A stretch of DNA of 37,813 bases from Bacillus sp. MUM 116 (GCF_001866655.1 NZ_MLYR01000038.1:1-37813), one strand, 5' to 3'; counted from the stretch's first letter, positions 10,420 through 18,978 are shown. Numbers and translations are program-made. The notes: generated from the letters alone by a model not told the origin.

Positions 10420-10995
10420 CTAAAAAAAACTACAAGGATTTTTTACGGAAGCAAAAGTGTCCCAGAGCTCCCTTTTGGAAGTTGTAATGGCCAAAGCACC
10501 CGCATTTAGTGCATTTTTCACCTCTTCCGGTGTCCGAATAAGCCCACCTGCAAAAATTGGAATTCCAATGCGATCCTTTACTTCGGTGATCATCCAAGGC
10601 ATTGCCCCTGGTAAAACCTCAATAAAATCAGGACGTGTTTTTTCAATTAATGAAAAGCTTTTTTCCAATGCATGGGAGTCAATCAGGAAAATTCTCTGTA
10701 CAGCAAGGACCCCCTTCTGCTTTGCCTTTAGTATTACACTGGTTTTTGTTGAAATTAATCCAAATGGCTTAAATTCCTGGCAGATATATTCGGTAGCATA
10801 CTCATCATTTTTTATACCATGTATGAGATCCACATGGTAAATCATTTTTTTCCCATGCTGTTTTGCGAGTAAATTTATATTTTTAATCTGAGCAATATGC
10901 ATATCCAAAAAAACTCCAATTTCATAGGAACTTTTTAAAAACCGCTCAAATTCCTTCATATTTGTTGATGCTGGTAAAATGCTTTGATTAATCAT
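10420..10995 (-). CDS. glpP: Glycerol-3-phosphate responsive antiterminator GlpP
   Basis: GlpP is an RNA-binding regulator that, with glycerol 3-phosphate, prevents termination in the glpFK and glpD leaders. The family is recognised from ILPASTNMKEFERFL, HVDLIHGIKNDEYATEYICQ, GLISTKTSVILKAKQ, FIEVLPGAMPWMI and FAGGLIRTPEEVKNAL, a TIM-barrel-like pattern. The frame extends further upstream, but AAAGGAGGGAAAT before the ATG at 10995 fixes the start, giving 191 residues. The stop codon TAG lies in the ATTCTA duplication next to the repeat element, so the last residues may have been altered by that insertion. Confidence 0.92.
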   Translation of the reverse strand: MINQSILPASTNMKEFERFLKSSYEIGVFLDMHIAQIKNINLLAKQHGKKMIYHVDLIHGIKNDEYATEYICQEFKPFGLISTKTSVILKAKQKGVLAVQRIFLIDSHALEKSFSLIEKTRPDFIEVLPGAMPWMITEVKDRIGIPIFAGGLIRTPEEVKNALNAGALAITTSKRELWDTFASVKNPCSFF

Positions 10996-11048
10996 ATTTC
11001 CCTCCTTTCGTTTAACATTTGAACATGTTTTTAACAATTAGCACAATA

Positions 11049-11243
11049 TTAACTTCTTGGGGTTTCCAAATATTGATAAAGAACATCTCCGCCCCTTTGC
11101 GCAATCCCGCGAAACTGTTTAAAATCCTTTCTTTTAACGAGAACCTGACGGAAAACCATAAAATCCACCTGATTTACATAGTACTCTGAAAGTGTTCCGG
11201 ACTTTAAACGTTCTAAAATTTCGTTCACAGCATCTTCTTTCAT
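11049..11243 (-). CDS. Small conserved-looking protein, 64 aa, unknown
   Basis: This small gene has a clear ribosome site (AAAGGATGGGTGATATT before ATG), so I start it at 11243 rather than at the end of the longer open frame. The product begins MKEDAVNEILERLKSG and continues LSEYYVNQVDFMVFRQVLVKRKDFKQFRG, then a glycine-containing tail ending QYLETPRS. It is soluble, charged and mostly helical in appearance, without cysteine or membrane segments. I do not recognise the family. glpP begins about 50 bases downstream on the same strand with no terminator between, so the two may be cotranscribed. It is divergent from ykvS. Confidence 0.72.
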   Translation of the reverse strand: MKEDAVNEILERLKSGTLSEYYVNQVDFMVFRQVLVKRKDFKQFRGIAQRGGDVLYQYLETPRS

Positions 11244-11493
11244 AATATCACCCATCCTTTTAAAATATTTTATCGTAATATCATTGAAAATAAGAATTAT
11301 TTGTCGAAATTTCCGAGGAAATAGTTTTTTTTTCAAACAAATTTTGTTAATTAAACCTATTATTATTTGTAATTAATTTTTTTACTAAAATTAACGTAAT
11401 TGTCAAATAAAATCCTTTACGAAATTAGAAAAGTAGTGCAAACTGTTATTTAAATGGGATAGATGAGATTGTATGGCAAAGGGGAGAGACTAA

Positions 11494-11682
11494 ATGAAAA
11501 TAGCAGAAATTGGAAATATCATTGAATTCCGTGGTGGATTGCAAGGGATAGTTGAAAAGGTAAATGAGAATTCTGTCATAGTCGATCTATCATACATGGA
11601 CAATTACCGTGATTTAGAATTGGATCAGCGGACTGTGGTGAACCATAAAAACTATAAGATTGTAAAAGAAAGCGCTTATTAA
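11494..11682 (+). CDS. ykvS: YkvS, DUF2187 family protein
   Basis: This is a 62-residue protein recognised by GNIIEFRGGLQGIVEKVNENSVIVDLSYMDN and TVVNHKNYKIV, a compact beta-rich domain of the KOW-like DUF2187 type. Function is unknown. The start ATG follows GGGGAGAG at good spacing. It is monocistronic and ends in a strong terminator at 11700-11726. The gene's place between the glycerol/PTS block and ykvI matches the B. subtilis ykv region. Confidence 0.88.
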   Translation: MKIAEIGNIIEFRGGLQGIVEKVNENSVIVDLSYMDNYRDLELDQRTVVNHKNYKIVKESAY

Positions 11683-11699
11683 ATTAAAATTCGGAATTA

Positions 11700-11726
11700 A
11701 AAAGGCAGCCCAAGGCTGCCTTTTTA
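11700..11726 (+). terminator. Terminator after ykvS
   Basis: AAAGGCAGCC (11701-11710) pairs with GGCTGCCTTT (11714-11723) around a three-base loop, followed by T residues. It may also serve the convergent small gene at 11735-11854. Confidence 0.88.
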
Positions 11727-11734
11727 ACATAAAT

Positions 11735-11854
11735 TTACGGCTGTTTTCCTATTTCGTTTGAAATCTGTTTTAAAGATTTCACTTTACCATGAGGATTCTG
11801 GTCTTGCTTTCGAACCGTCCACTCCCGCTCGTGCTGTCTTTGGGATTTGCTCAT
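11735..11854 (-). CDS. Small basic protein, 39 aa, unknown
   Basis: This short gene was found by its ribosome site: GAAAGGAGTGAAATGT then ATG. The product reads MSKSQRQHEREWTVRKQDQ and goes on to NPHGKVKSLKQISNEIGKQP. It is very hydrophilic and rich in lysine, arginine and glutamine. It ends against the terminator of ykvS, with which it is convergent. The size and composition resemble the many tiny sporulation-phase or stress proteins of Bacillaceae, but I do not recognise it. An overlapping ATG four bases upstream is in another frame. Confidence 0.6.
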   Translation of the reverse strand: MSKSQRQHEREWTVRKQDQNPHGKVKSLKQISNEIGKQP

Positions 11855-11966
11855 ACATTTCACTCCTTTCAAATACTATTTTTTTCACTTATCCTCTCCC
11901 TTATCAGAGGAAAATGAATGAAAAATCGAGCAAATCTTTTCCACTCAATAAAATGAAGGAAAAATC

Positions 11967-13013
11967 TTAATTAATTCGACTCGGCAGTTGCTTCATCCAT
12001 AACAGTATGAAAAATATCAGGCTTATGTAACCAAATAACGGATACAGGTATGACAATAGTTTTCCGTAATTAACCAAACTTATCACGTAAGAAACAGCAA
12101 AAATTCCTGTTATAGAAGTAATTGTCGAAACTGAAACATATTGCTTTAGCTGCCGGTCCAACCCAAACACGTTTCCGATAACAGAGGTAAAAATTTCTCC
12201 ATAAATCACCAACACAAAAATCCAATAAAAAAATGGAGCAATTTGTTTCATAATGATGGCCATAGGTATTTCGTAGCTTTCAAGATTAGGAAGCATGATT
12301 AAAGTAAAATGACTTGAGAGGAGAATAAGGGTCAATGCTGCTCCTCCTAAGATTCCTCCCCACTTAATTGTCCAATCATCTTTAATTTCTGATGCAATTG
12401 GTACTAAAACCGCTTGAGCAAGGGCCAAATTCAAAGCAGTATAGGAAAATGGAGCAACGACACTTTTCCAACCATCTTCCGCATGTGGAATAAATAAAAA
12501 TTGATCGATAAAATGGGGCATTTTCACAGAAAAACCCATTAGCAATAAACTAAAGCTAATCATTAAAGGTACAACAAATGAATTTACCGCAAAAAGCCCT
12601 TTCGTACCAGTCAACATAACGATAAAAGAAAGAAATATGGTTAATAGGACTCCGATATTTTTCGAAAGACCTAATTGTTCTTCAAATACGGCCCCTGCCC
12701 CTGACAGCATGACGGCACTAACCCCAAGAAGCATTACAAGCATAATGACATTGATTGCTTTGCCCGCCCATTTTCCAAATAAATACTCATTTAATTCCTG
12801 ATAGGATTTTGCATTTATATGAGCTGCCATTCTCATTAATTTGGAACCTAAAACGACAAGGAGGTAGCCGCTCATTAAAATACTTATTAGTCCGAAGAAA
12901 CCAAAGCGTGAAAAAAATTCAACGATTTCTCGTCCTGTAGCAAAACCAGCTCCTACGACAGTCCCGACGTAGACCGCTGCAATCTGAAAAGCTGCTGTCC
13001 AATTTCTCTTCAC
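11967..13013 (-). CDS. ykvI: YkvI-like integral membrane transporter
   Basis: This 348-residue integral membrane protein has about ten hydrophobic segments. The N-terminus, AAVYVGTVVGAGFATGREIVEFF, has the glycine-rich broken-helix pattern of the amino acid/branched-chain transporter (APC/LeuT-fold) superfamily, and the family is annotated as YkvI in Bacillus. The substrate is unknown. The ATG is preceded by GGGGGAGATG. It is divergent from clpE, with 237 bases between, and next to the same neighbour as in B. subtilis. Confidence 0.8.
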   Translation of the reverse strand: MKRNWTAAFQIAAVYVGTVVGAGFATGREIVEFFSRFGFFGLISILMSGYLLVVLGSKLMRMAAHINAKSYQELNEYLFGKWAGKAINVIMLVMLLGVSAVMLSGAGAVFEEQLGLSKNIGVLLTIFLSFIVMLTGTKGLFAVNSFVVPLMISFSLLLMGFSVKMPHFIDQFLFIPHAEDGWKSVVAPFSYTALNLALAQAVLVPIASEIKDDWTIKWGGILGGAALTLILLSSHFTLIMLPNLESYEIPMAIIMKQIAPFFYWIFVLVIYGEIFTSVIGNVFGLDRQLKQYVSVSTITSITGIFAVSYVISLVNYGKLLSYLYPLFGYISLIFFILLWMKQLPSRIN

Positions 13014-13144
13014 ATCATCTCCCCCTCTATAAAACTATATGAAGGAATGGACAAACAAAGACGAGCTTTTTTTATAAGAATTATAAATGCACCTTAATCA
13101 GCCAATAACACATTAGAATGAAAAAGTTACCATAAACAAACTAC

Positions 13145-13206
13145 TTGAAAGTCAAAAAAGGTCAGAGTATACTATGGTCATAAGGTCAAAGTTAGTCAAA
13201 GTCAAA
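13145..13206 (+). promoter_or_regulatory. clpE sigma-A promoter with several CtsR operators
   Basis: TTGAAA (13145-13150), a 17-base spacer and TATACT (13168-13173) form the promoter. The CtsR operator consensus is two GGTCAAA-like heptads three bases apart. Here AGTCAAA-AAA-GGTCAGA lies at 13150-13166, inside the promoter spacer, and GGTCAAA-GTT-AGTCAAA at 13184-13200, over the start of the transcript. Extra half sites are at 13176-13182 and 13200-13206. Repression by CtsR and induction by heat or protein stress follow from family knowledge. Confidence 0.92.
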
Positions 13207-13250
13207 CACCTTATGAATATTTGAATGTTTAATATAGGAGGTTTTTATTT

Positions 13251-15407
13251 ATGCTATGTCAAATGTGTAAAGAAAACCAAGCGACAGTACAATTTAACAT
13301 CGCAATCAATGGTCAACGAAAAGAAATGAAGCTTTGTCATGAATGCTATGCAAAAGAAAAAAATAAAATTGGTGCAGGATTCGGTCCATCGATGAATACT
13401 TTTTCAGGCCTTCCTTTTGAAGACCTATTTTTCTCCAAAAATTCATTTGAAAATCAACAAATAAATAATCAAAGCGTTCAAAATGGTCAGCGTCCTTCCA
13501 ATGGCGGCGGATTTATCGATCAATTTGGACGCAATTTAACGCAAATAGCAAAAGCTGGGCTTATTGACCCAGTTATTGGCCGTGAGGAAGAAATAAAGCG
13601 TATAATCGAAATATTAAATAGAAGAAATAAAAATAATCCGGTTTTAATTGGTGAACCTGGCGTCGGTAAAACAGCCATTGCTGAAGGTCTCGCCTTAAAA
13701 ATTGTTGAAGGTCAGGTTCCTAGTAAATTAAAAAACAAAGAAGTTTACTTGCTTGACGTTGCATCATTAGTAGCAAACACAGGAATTCGCGGCCAATTTG
13801 AAGAAAGAATTAAGCAATTAATTTCAGAATTACAAGAACGAAAGAATATCATCCTGTTTATTGATGAAATCCATCTCTTAGTTGGAGCTGGATCTGCGGA
13901 AGGTTCCATGGATGCCGGGAATATTTTAAAACCAGCACTTGCCCGTGGTGAATTACAGGTAGTTGGTGCGACTACCTTAAAGGAATACCGCCAAATTGAA
14001 AAAGATTCTGCACTTGAACGACGCTTCCAGCCTGTTCAAGTTCAGGAACCAACACCTGACGCAGCAATTGAGATTTTAAAAGGGATTCAAAAGAAATATG
14101 AGGATTACCATGAAGTTTCTTATTCAGATGAAGCAATCCAGGCTTGCGTTCAATTATCACACCGCTATATCCAAGATCGATTCTTACCCGACAAAGCTAT
14201 TGACTTGCTTGATGAAGCCGGGTCTAAATTAAACCTAAAGTCGGATTATAAGAGCACAGAACAGATTGAAAAACGTTTCAAAGAAATTGAAATGGAAAAA
14301 GAAAATGCTTTAAAAATTGAAAATTATGAGGCTGCAGCCACTCTTCGCGACGAGGAATCAAAACTTGAAAAGGCATTAAACCAAGCAGAAAACAGTGAAA
14401 GACCAATTGTTGACGCATCACATATCCAAGAAATTATTGAGCAAAAAACCGGCATTCCTGTCGGCAAGCTTCAAGAAGATGAACAACTTAAAATGAAGCA
14501 TCTTGAAGAAAACCTAGAGTCTAAAGTGATTGGTCAGAAAAAAGCGGTAGAAAAGGTTGCGAAAGCCATAAGAAGAAGCCGTGCCGGTTTAAAATCAAAA
14601 CATCGTCCAATAGGTTCCTTCCTATTCGTAGGACCAACTGGTGTTGGTAAAACGGAATTAACCAAAACACTTGCTGAAGAATTATTTGGTACAAAGGATT
14701 CAATGATTCGACTCGATATGAGTGAATATATGGAAAAACACAGTGTTTCAAAATTAATCGGTTCACCTCCAGGCTATGTGGCCCATGATGAAGCAGGCCA
14801 ATTAACCGAGAAAGTACGTCGAAACCCATACAGTATCATATTATTAGATGAAATTGAAAAAGCCCATCCAGATGTACAGCATATGTTCTTGCAAATTCTT
14901 GAGGATGGACGATTAACAGATAGCCAAGGAAGAACAGTAAGCTTCAAAGATTCAGTTATTATCATGACAAGTAACGCAGGTGTCGGCTATAAACCATTTC
15001 ATGTTGGTTTTGGAGCGAATGAAGCAATTAAAGAAGCATCCATCTTGGATTCTTTAGGAAGCTTCTTTAAACCAGAATTTTTAAACCGTTTCGACAGTAT
15101 CATTGAATTTAACACACTAGAAAAAGAAGATATTCTCAAGATTGTTGATTTAATGATTAATGAATTAAATGAAACATTGATGGAGCAAGAAATTGAATTA
15201 TCTGTAACACCAGAAGTAAAAGAAAAACTTTCCGAACTTGGTTACCACAAAGCCTTCGGTTCTCGTCCATTGCGACGGGTCATCCAAGAACAACTTGAAG
15301 ATAAAATGGCAGACTTCATCCTTAATCACCCGGGTGTGAAAAAGGTTGACGCAGTAATCCAAGAAGGAGAAATCAAGGTGGTAGCTGAAACAGTTACCGT
15401 TCAATAA
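13251..15407 (+). CDS. clpE: ATP-dependent Clp protease ATP-binding subunit ClpE
   Basis: ClpE is a Hsp100/AAA+ unfoldase that works with ClpP on misfolded proteins and is a CtsR-controlled stress protein. The N-terminal zinc finger has Cys3, Cys6, Cys29 and Cys32, which distinguishes ClpE from ClpC. The first AAA+ module has Walker A GEPGVGKT at 134-141 and Walker B LFIDEIH. A UVR-like coiled segment ([26 protein letters not shown]) follows. The second AAA+ module has GPTGVGKTE and [13 protein letters not shown], then a C-terminal Clp domain. Length 718 is close to the B. subtilis protein. AGGAGG at 13236-13241 precedes the ATG. It is monocistronic, ending in a bidirectional terminator. Confidence 0.97.
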   Translation: MLCQMCKENQATVQFNIAINGQRKEMKLCHECYAKEKNKIGAGFGPSMNTFSGLPFEDLFFSKNSFENQQINNQSVQNGQRPSNGGGFIDQFGRNLTQIAKAGLIDPVIGREEEIKRIIEILNRRNKNNPVLIGEPGVGKTAIAEGLALKIVEGQVPSKLKNKEVYLLDVASLVANTGIRGQFEERIKQLISELQERKNIILFIDEIHLLVGAGSAEGSMDAGNILKPALARGELQVVGATTLKEYRQIEKDSALERRFQPVQVQEPTPDAAIEILKGIQKKYEDYHEVSYSDEAIQACVQLSHRYIQDRFLPDKAIDLLDEAGSKLNLKSDYKSTEQIEKRFKEIEMEKENALKIENYEAAATLRDEESKLEKALNQAENSERPIVDASHIQEIIEQKTGIPVGKLQEDEQLKMKHLEENLESKVIGQKKAVEKVAKAIRRSRAGLKSKHRPIGSFLFVGPTGVGKTELTKTLAEELFGTKDSMIRLDMSEYMEKHSVSKLIGSPPGYVAHDEAGQLTEKVRRNPYSIILLDEIEKAHPDVQHMFLQILEDGRLTDSQGRTVSFKDSVIIMTSNAGVGYKPFHVGFGANEAIKEASILDSLGSFFKPEFLNRFDSIIEFNTLEKEDILKIVDLMINELNETLMEQEIELSVTPEVKEKLSELGYHKAFGSRPLRRVIQEQLEDKMADFILNHPGVKKVDAVIQEGEIKVVAETVTVQ

Positions 15408-15412
15408 TTCTA

Positions 15413-15450
15413 AGAAAAAGCGAAGCCTAAATTCCGGCTTCGCTTTTTCT
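15413..15450. terminator. Bidirectional terminator between clpE and the oligopeptidase gene
   Basis: AAAAAGCGAAGCC pairs with GGCTTCGCTTTTT around a short loop, with A residues on one side and T residues on the other. It serves the convergent genes clpE (+) and the M3 peptidase (-). Confidence 0.9.
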
Positions 15451-15452
15451 TT

Positions 15453-17147
15453 TTATAAAGATTTATCATTAACAGAGTTCAACCATTTTTCGATTTCACC
15501 AATCACCGATTCAACGCAGCCATCTTGAAATGGCGAAATTAAATTGGCTGCTTCCACAAGTTTTGTGAAGGACATGCTCCCACCAAGCTTACAAAGATTC
15601 ACATAATCTTTCCATGCTTCTTCTTGATTATCTCTTGAACGTTTCCAGAATTGGAACGCACAAATTTGTGCAAGAGTATAATCAATATAATAAAATGGTG
15701 AATTATAAATATGGCCCTGACGTTGCCAAAAGCCTCCGTTTTCTAAATACTCATTTCCATCATAATCCTTATGAGGCTGATACTTCTTCTCGATCTCACG
15801 CCACTTGAGCTTTCGTTCTTTTGGAGATGCTTGCGGATTTTCATATACCCAATGCTGAAACTCATCAACAGATACACCGTATGGCAAGAACAATAAGGCA
15901 TCTCTTAAATGGGCAAATTTATATTTTTCGGTATCTTCTTTAAAGAATAGATCCATCCATGGCCAAGTGAAAAATTCCATACTCATCGAATGAATTTCAG
16001 CCGCTTCATAGGTTGGCCAATAATATTCGGGAATTTCAAAATGACGGCTGGAGTAAACTTGGAAGGCATGACCGGCTTCATGTGTGAGTACATCAATATC
16101 GCCAGAAGTACCATTAAAATTTGAAAAAATAAACGGCGCTTTATAATTTTCAATAAAGGTGCAATATCCTCCCCCGGCTTTCCCTTTTTTCGCAACAAGG
16201 TCCATCAAATTATTTTCCCGCATGAATTGGAAAAAGGCACCCGTTTCCTCCGAAAGGTCTTCGTACATCTTTTGCCCGTTGTCAATAATCCATTCCGGGC
16301 TTCCTTTTGGAAGGGCATTCCCAGTCTTAAATACAAATCCTTCATCATAATATTTTAAATGGTCAAGACCGATGCGTTCTGCTTGCCTTGTTTTGAGCTT
16401 TGTTGCAATCGGAACTATGAAATCCTTTACCTGAGCCCGGAAATTTGCGACCATTTCAGCATTGTAATCGGTCCTCATCATCCGATAATAGCCAAGCTCA
16501 ACGAAGTTTTTATAACCAAGCTTCTGGGCAATTTCTGTTCTCACTTTCACAAGGTCATCATAAATACGATCAAGTTCAGCCTCATGTTCAGCTAGAAACG
16601 CAAATTTTGCCATACTGGCCCGCTTTCTCATTTCCCGATCGGTTGCCTGTGTAAACGGTTCTAATTGAGCGAGTGTTCTCTCCTCCCCTTCAAAGATAAT
16701 TTTCGCTGAGGCAAGAAGCTTTGTATATTCAGTGGAAAGGCGATTTTCTTTTTGGAGTAAGGGCACAATTTCCGGTTTAAAGGTTTTCAGTTGTCCTTCA
16801 GCAAGTGCAAAAAGCTGCTTCCCCCATTTTTTTTCTAACTCTGAACGATACTTAGAATCAATAAGTGCTTGGTAAAATCGGTTCACCAAGCCTTCAATTT
16901 CAGGCTGGATCTCATCAATATAATCTTGTTCTTCCTTATAAAACTCATCATTTGTATCAACTGAATGACGAATATAACAAAGATTGAACATTGTTCCAAG
17001 ATCATTTCTAAGTTTATTAACTTCCTGCATTGCTGCTGATTGTTCTTCAATTGAAGAGGAATTTTTAAAACGGTCCAGTGCAAACTGAAAGCTTTTCTTC
17101 ATTTCATCTAAGTTTGGCCGTAGATATGTATAGTTTTCAAAGCTCAT
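15453..17147 (-). CDS. M3 family oligoendopeptidase (PepF/thimet type)
   Basis: This is a cytoplasmic zinc metallopeptidase of 564 residues that should cleave oligopeptides. The zinc motif HEAGH lies in VLTHEAGHAFQVYSS near residue 356, and the third ligand is likely the glutamate in AEIHSMSMEFF about 28 residues later. The helical N-terminal half and the substrate-closing segments (GGYCTFIENYKAPFIFSNF, PFYYIDYTLAQICAFQFW) fit the M3 family. RBS and ATG are normal. It is monocistronic, with the MarR regulator gene upstream on the same strand but separated by a terminator. The exact substrate range is not predictable, so I give no gene symbol. Confidence 0.92.
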   Translation of the reverse strand: MSFENYTYLRPNLDEMKKSFQFALDRFKNSSSIEEQSAAMQEVNKLRNDLGTMFNLCYIRHSVDTNDEFYKEEQDYIDEIQPEIEGLVNRFYQALIDSKYRSELEKKWGKQLFALAEGQLKTFKPEIVPLLQKENRLSTEYTKLLASAKIIFEGEERTLAQLEPFTQATDREMRKRASMAKFAFLAEHEAELDRIYDDLVKVRTEIAQKLGYKNFVELGYYRMMRTDYNAEMVANFRAQVKDFIVPIATKLKTRQAERIGLDHLKYYDEGFVFKTGNALPKGSPEWIIDNGQKMYEDLSEETGAFFQFMRENNLMDLVAKKGKAGGGYCTFIENYKAPFIFSNFNGTSGDIDVLTHEAGHAFQVYSSRHFEIPEYYWPTYEAAEIHSMSMEFFTWPWMDLFFKEDTEKYKFAHLRDALLFLPYGVSVDEFQHWVYENPQASPKERKLKWREIEKKYQPHKDYDGNEYLENGGFWQRQGHIYNSPFYYIDYTLAQICAFQFWKRSRDNQEEAWKDYVNLCKLGGSMSFTKLVEAANLISPFQDGCVESVIGEIEKWLNSVNDKSL

Positions 17148-17225
17148 TTTAACAGCTCCTTTATCTTTTCATTTTGACCTTCTTGTTGTTTTCGACACTA
17201 CTCAATAATATTCCTTTTTAAAAAA

Positions 17226-17248
17226 AATACGACCATTTGGCCGTATTA
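17226..17248 (-). terminator. Terminator of the MarR regulator gene
   Basis: On the minus strand AATACGGCC pairs with GGTCGTATT around AAAT, with one G-T/A-C mismatch position, and runs into T residues. Its first arm overlaps the stop codon of the upstream gene. Confidence 0.75.
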
Positions 17249-17686
17249 AAATTTTCCTGCTGGTAATCCAAGTTTTTTTAATAATTCGATGGCTTCCGCC
17301 TTTTCATCATCGGTTAGGCTTGACATTAGTTTGTGGATATTTTCAGCATGCACGGGAAAAATCTCTTCTATGAATTTTTTTCCTTCATCGGTAATTTGAG
17401 CATAGGTGACCCTTCTATCCTTTGGACAGGCAATCCGTTTTAACAATCCTTTTTGCTCCAGTTTATCGACTACATAAGTAATACTGCCGCTGGCAAGGAG
17501 AATTTTACTGCCGATTTGTTGCATTGGTTGATCACCTTTGTGATATAAAAGCTCGAGAACTCCGAATTCGGTTGGATTAAGACCGCTGGCCTGAATTCCT
17601 TTATTAACATGCTCATTAATCGCTTTATATGCCCTTGAAAGCACAATGAACAACTTTAAAGATTGAGAAATAGATTCATTTTCCAT
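17246..17686 (-). CDS. mhqR: MarR family regulator, MhqR-like
   Basis: This winged-helix repressor of the MarR family has 146 residues from the ATG at 17686, which follows AAAGGGATGAG; the frame is open 12 codons further upstream. The DNA-binding region LLYHKGDQPMQQIGSKILLASGSITYVVDKLEQKGLLKRIACPKDRRVTYAQIT and the ending AIELLKKLGL closely resemble B. subtilis MhqR (YkvE) as I remember it. That protein represses quinone-detoxifying dioxygenases and azoreductase. The cysteine in IACPKD could be relevant to sensing, but this is speculation. Position next to clpE/ykvI also matches. The target genes are not in the window. A MhqR-box-like sequence lies upstream. Confidence 0.8.
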   Translation of the reverse strand: MENESISQSLKLFIVLSRAYKAINEHVNKGIQASGLNPTEFGVLELLYHKGDQPMQQIGSKILLASGSITYVVDKLEQKGLLKRIACPKDRRVTYAQITDEGKKFIEEIFPVHAENIHKLMSSLTDDEKAEAIELLKKLGLPAGKF

Positions 17687-17738
17687 ATAAAACTCATCCC
17701 TTTTCGTTATTAAGCAAAGCAAATCCAGATGTTTAAAT

Positions 17739-17756
17739 TATCTCGATTTCAAAATT
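17739..17756. promoter_or_regulatory. Possible MhqR-box-like operator upstream of the MarR gene
   Basis: TATCTCGATTTCAAAATT matches 14 of 18 positions of the palindrome TATCTCGAATTCGAGATA that I recall as the MhqR box. The left half is perfect and the right half degenerate. Autoregulation is possible but unproven. Confidence 0.35.
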
Positions 17757-17884
17757 ATTATAAAAAACATTTCAAAATATGTCAATTTACCAAATTAGTT
17801 CTATAATAAATTCCCACTATATGTATATTTTTTCACAAGAGAATTCAAAAAAGAAGGTAAAGCAGAAGGAAAAAATTTATGAGG

Positions 17885-18232
17885 TTAGCTGATTTTCTCT
17901 TTTATGGTTGAAGGGGAAAGTTCGTCGTTTTGACAGCAAACGATCAAGGTATTGGATAAATCGATTGCGCTATCCATGGACTGCATTAATTCGGAACAAT
18001 AAAATGGATAATTCCAATTAAAAGCACCTTCACAATTAGATGGATAAATGCTTACTTTCCAATGATAATATCCTTTTGGCTGCTGAATGGTTTCTCCTTG
18101 AATACCGACCAACCAATGAGTGACTTTCGAATCGATTTGTTGGAGGTCGTACTCCTTTAAGGCCAGCATATCATTTAAGCCAATCGGGATTAAAGCCTTT
18201 TGGTAAAAATCACGATAATTCGGGGTTTGCAA
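17885..18232 (-). CDS. Hypothetical protein, 115 aa, TTG start
   Basis: I do not recognise this protein. The best start is TTG at 18232, eight bases after GGGAGG; the frame is open about 18 codons further upstream but without a ribosome site. The product begins MQTPNYRDFYQKALIPIGLNDML and contains THWLVGIQGETIQQPKGYYHWKVSIYP, a FNWNYPFYCSEL segment and NTLIVCCQNDELSPSTIKEKIS at the end. It is rich in tyrosine, tryptophan and cysteine, looks soluble, and has no signal peptide. It stands alone between the MarR gene (same strand) and the divergent hemerythrin gene. Confidence 0.65.
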   Translation of the reverse strand: MQTPNYRDFYQKALIPIGLNDMLALKEYDLQQIDSKVTHWLVGIQGETIQQPKGYYHWKVSIYPSNCEGAFNWNYPFYCSELMQSMDSAIDLSNTLIVCCQNDELSPSTIKEKIS

Positions 18233-18379
18233 AATAATCAGCCTCCCTATTCCTTGTCTAAGTATATTATATGATAATGAAAACATTTTTTTGAATAATA
18301 ATGTTAAAATTTTTTGAAAATTATATGCATTCTCGATAAATTGTCAAAATAATGGACATGGTATTCGACTGCAAGTTAA

Positions 18380-18422
18380 TGTGACCTACATCACAACATT
18401 TCAAGCCTATTCCTTTTATACT
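18380..18422 (+). promoter_or_regulatory. Fnr box and -10 element of the hemerythrin gene
   Basis: TGTGACCTACATCACA at 18380-18395 is a perfect TGTGA-N6-TCACA Fnr/CRP-type site. TATACT follows at 18417-18422. If transcription starts seven bases after the -10 (near 18429), the box is centred at -41.5, the classic position for activation by Fnr. No good -35 hexamer is present, as expected for an activator-dependent promoter. Confidence 0.8.
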
Positions 18423-18453
18423 AAAAATAATCGAATTTGAAGAGGTGACTTTA

Positions 18454-18978
18454 ATGAGTGGCTGTATGAGTGGTTTTGGCGGCATGCCTCAAGTTGAATT
18501 AAGCAAGGGATTAAAACAGCTAAAGGGAGAGCATCCCCCCTTATTAGAGCAATTAGAAGGGTTGTTTCATTTAACAAAACTAATTGAAAATGAAGAAGAT
18601 ATCGAACAAAATTTTAGTGCCCTAATTACAAAAGTAAAGCAATTCAAAGTAGAGCTAGAGCCCCATTCCGAACGGGAAGAAGGAGTTCTTTTCCCCATGA
18701 TGGGTGTATATATAGGAACTACCTCCGGTCCAATAGCCGTGATGGAATACGAACATGATCAAGCAAAATCCAAAATAGCAGCCTTCCTGAAAAACGCGGA
18801 AAATACCGTGGGTTCAATAGAAGATAAAAAGAAGTTTACCGATTTAATCAAAAATGCGTATTTCATCTTAACCGAGCACTTCTCAAAAGAAGAAAACGTA
18901 TTGTTCCCTATGGCAGAAAGAATGCTGTCAGATGATGAAAAGGAAGAACTTTATACTAAAATCCAAGAGATTAAATAA
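18454..18978 (+). CDS. Hemerythrin-like (HHE domain) protein
   Basis: This is a four-helix-bundle protein of 174 residues that should bind a di-iron centre. The expected ligands are visible: His27, His71 with Glu75, His101, and His142 with Glu146, in the segments KGEHPPL, EPHSEREEGVLFP, EYEHDQAKS and EHFSKEENVLFPM. Such bacterial proteins bind oxygen or nitric oxide or take part in iron-sulfur repair. The N-terminus MSGCMSGFGGMP carries one cysteine. The ATG at 18454 follows GAGGTGA; the upstream in-frame GTG is part of that ribosome site. The Fnr-type promoter suggests expression under low oxygen. It ends in a shared terminator. Confidence 0.88.
   Translation: MSGCMSGFGGMPQVELSKGLKQLKGEHPPLLEQLEGLFHLTKLIENEEDIEQNFSALITKVKQFKVELEPHSEREEGVLFPMMGVYIGTTSGPIAVMEYEHDQAKSKIAAFLKNAENTVGSIEDKKKFTDLIKNAYFILTEHFSKEENVLFPMAERMLSDDEKEELYTKIQEIK

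Noticed and set aside
10457..10840. 127-codon frame antisense to glpP
   Set aside because: It shadows the well-supported glpP gene and has no ribosome site.
14521..14829. 102-codon frame antisense to clpE
   Set aside because: It is inside the second AAA+ module of clpE and has no start signal.
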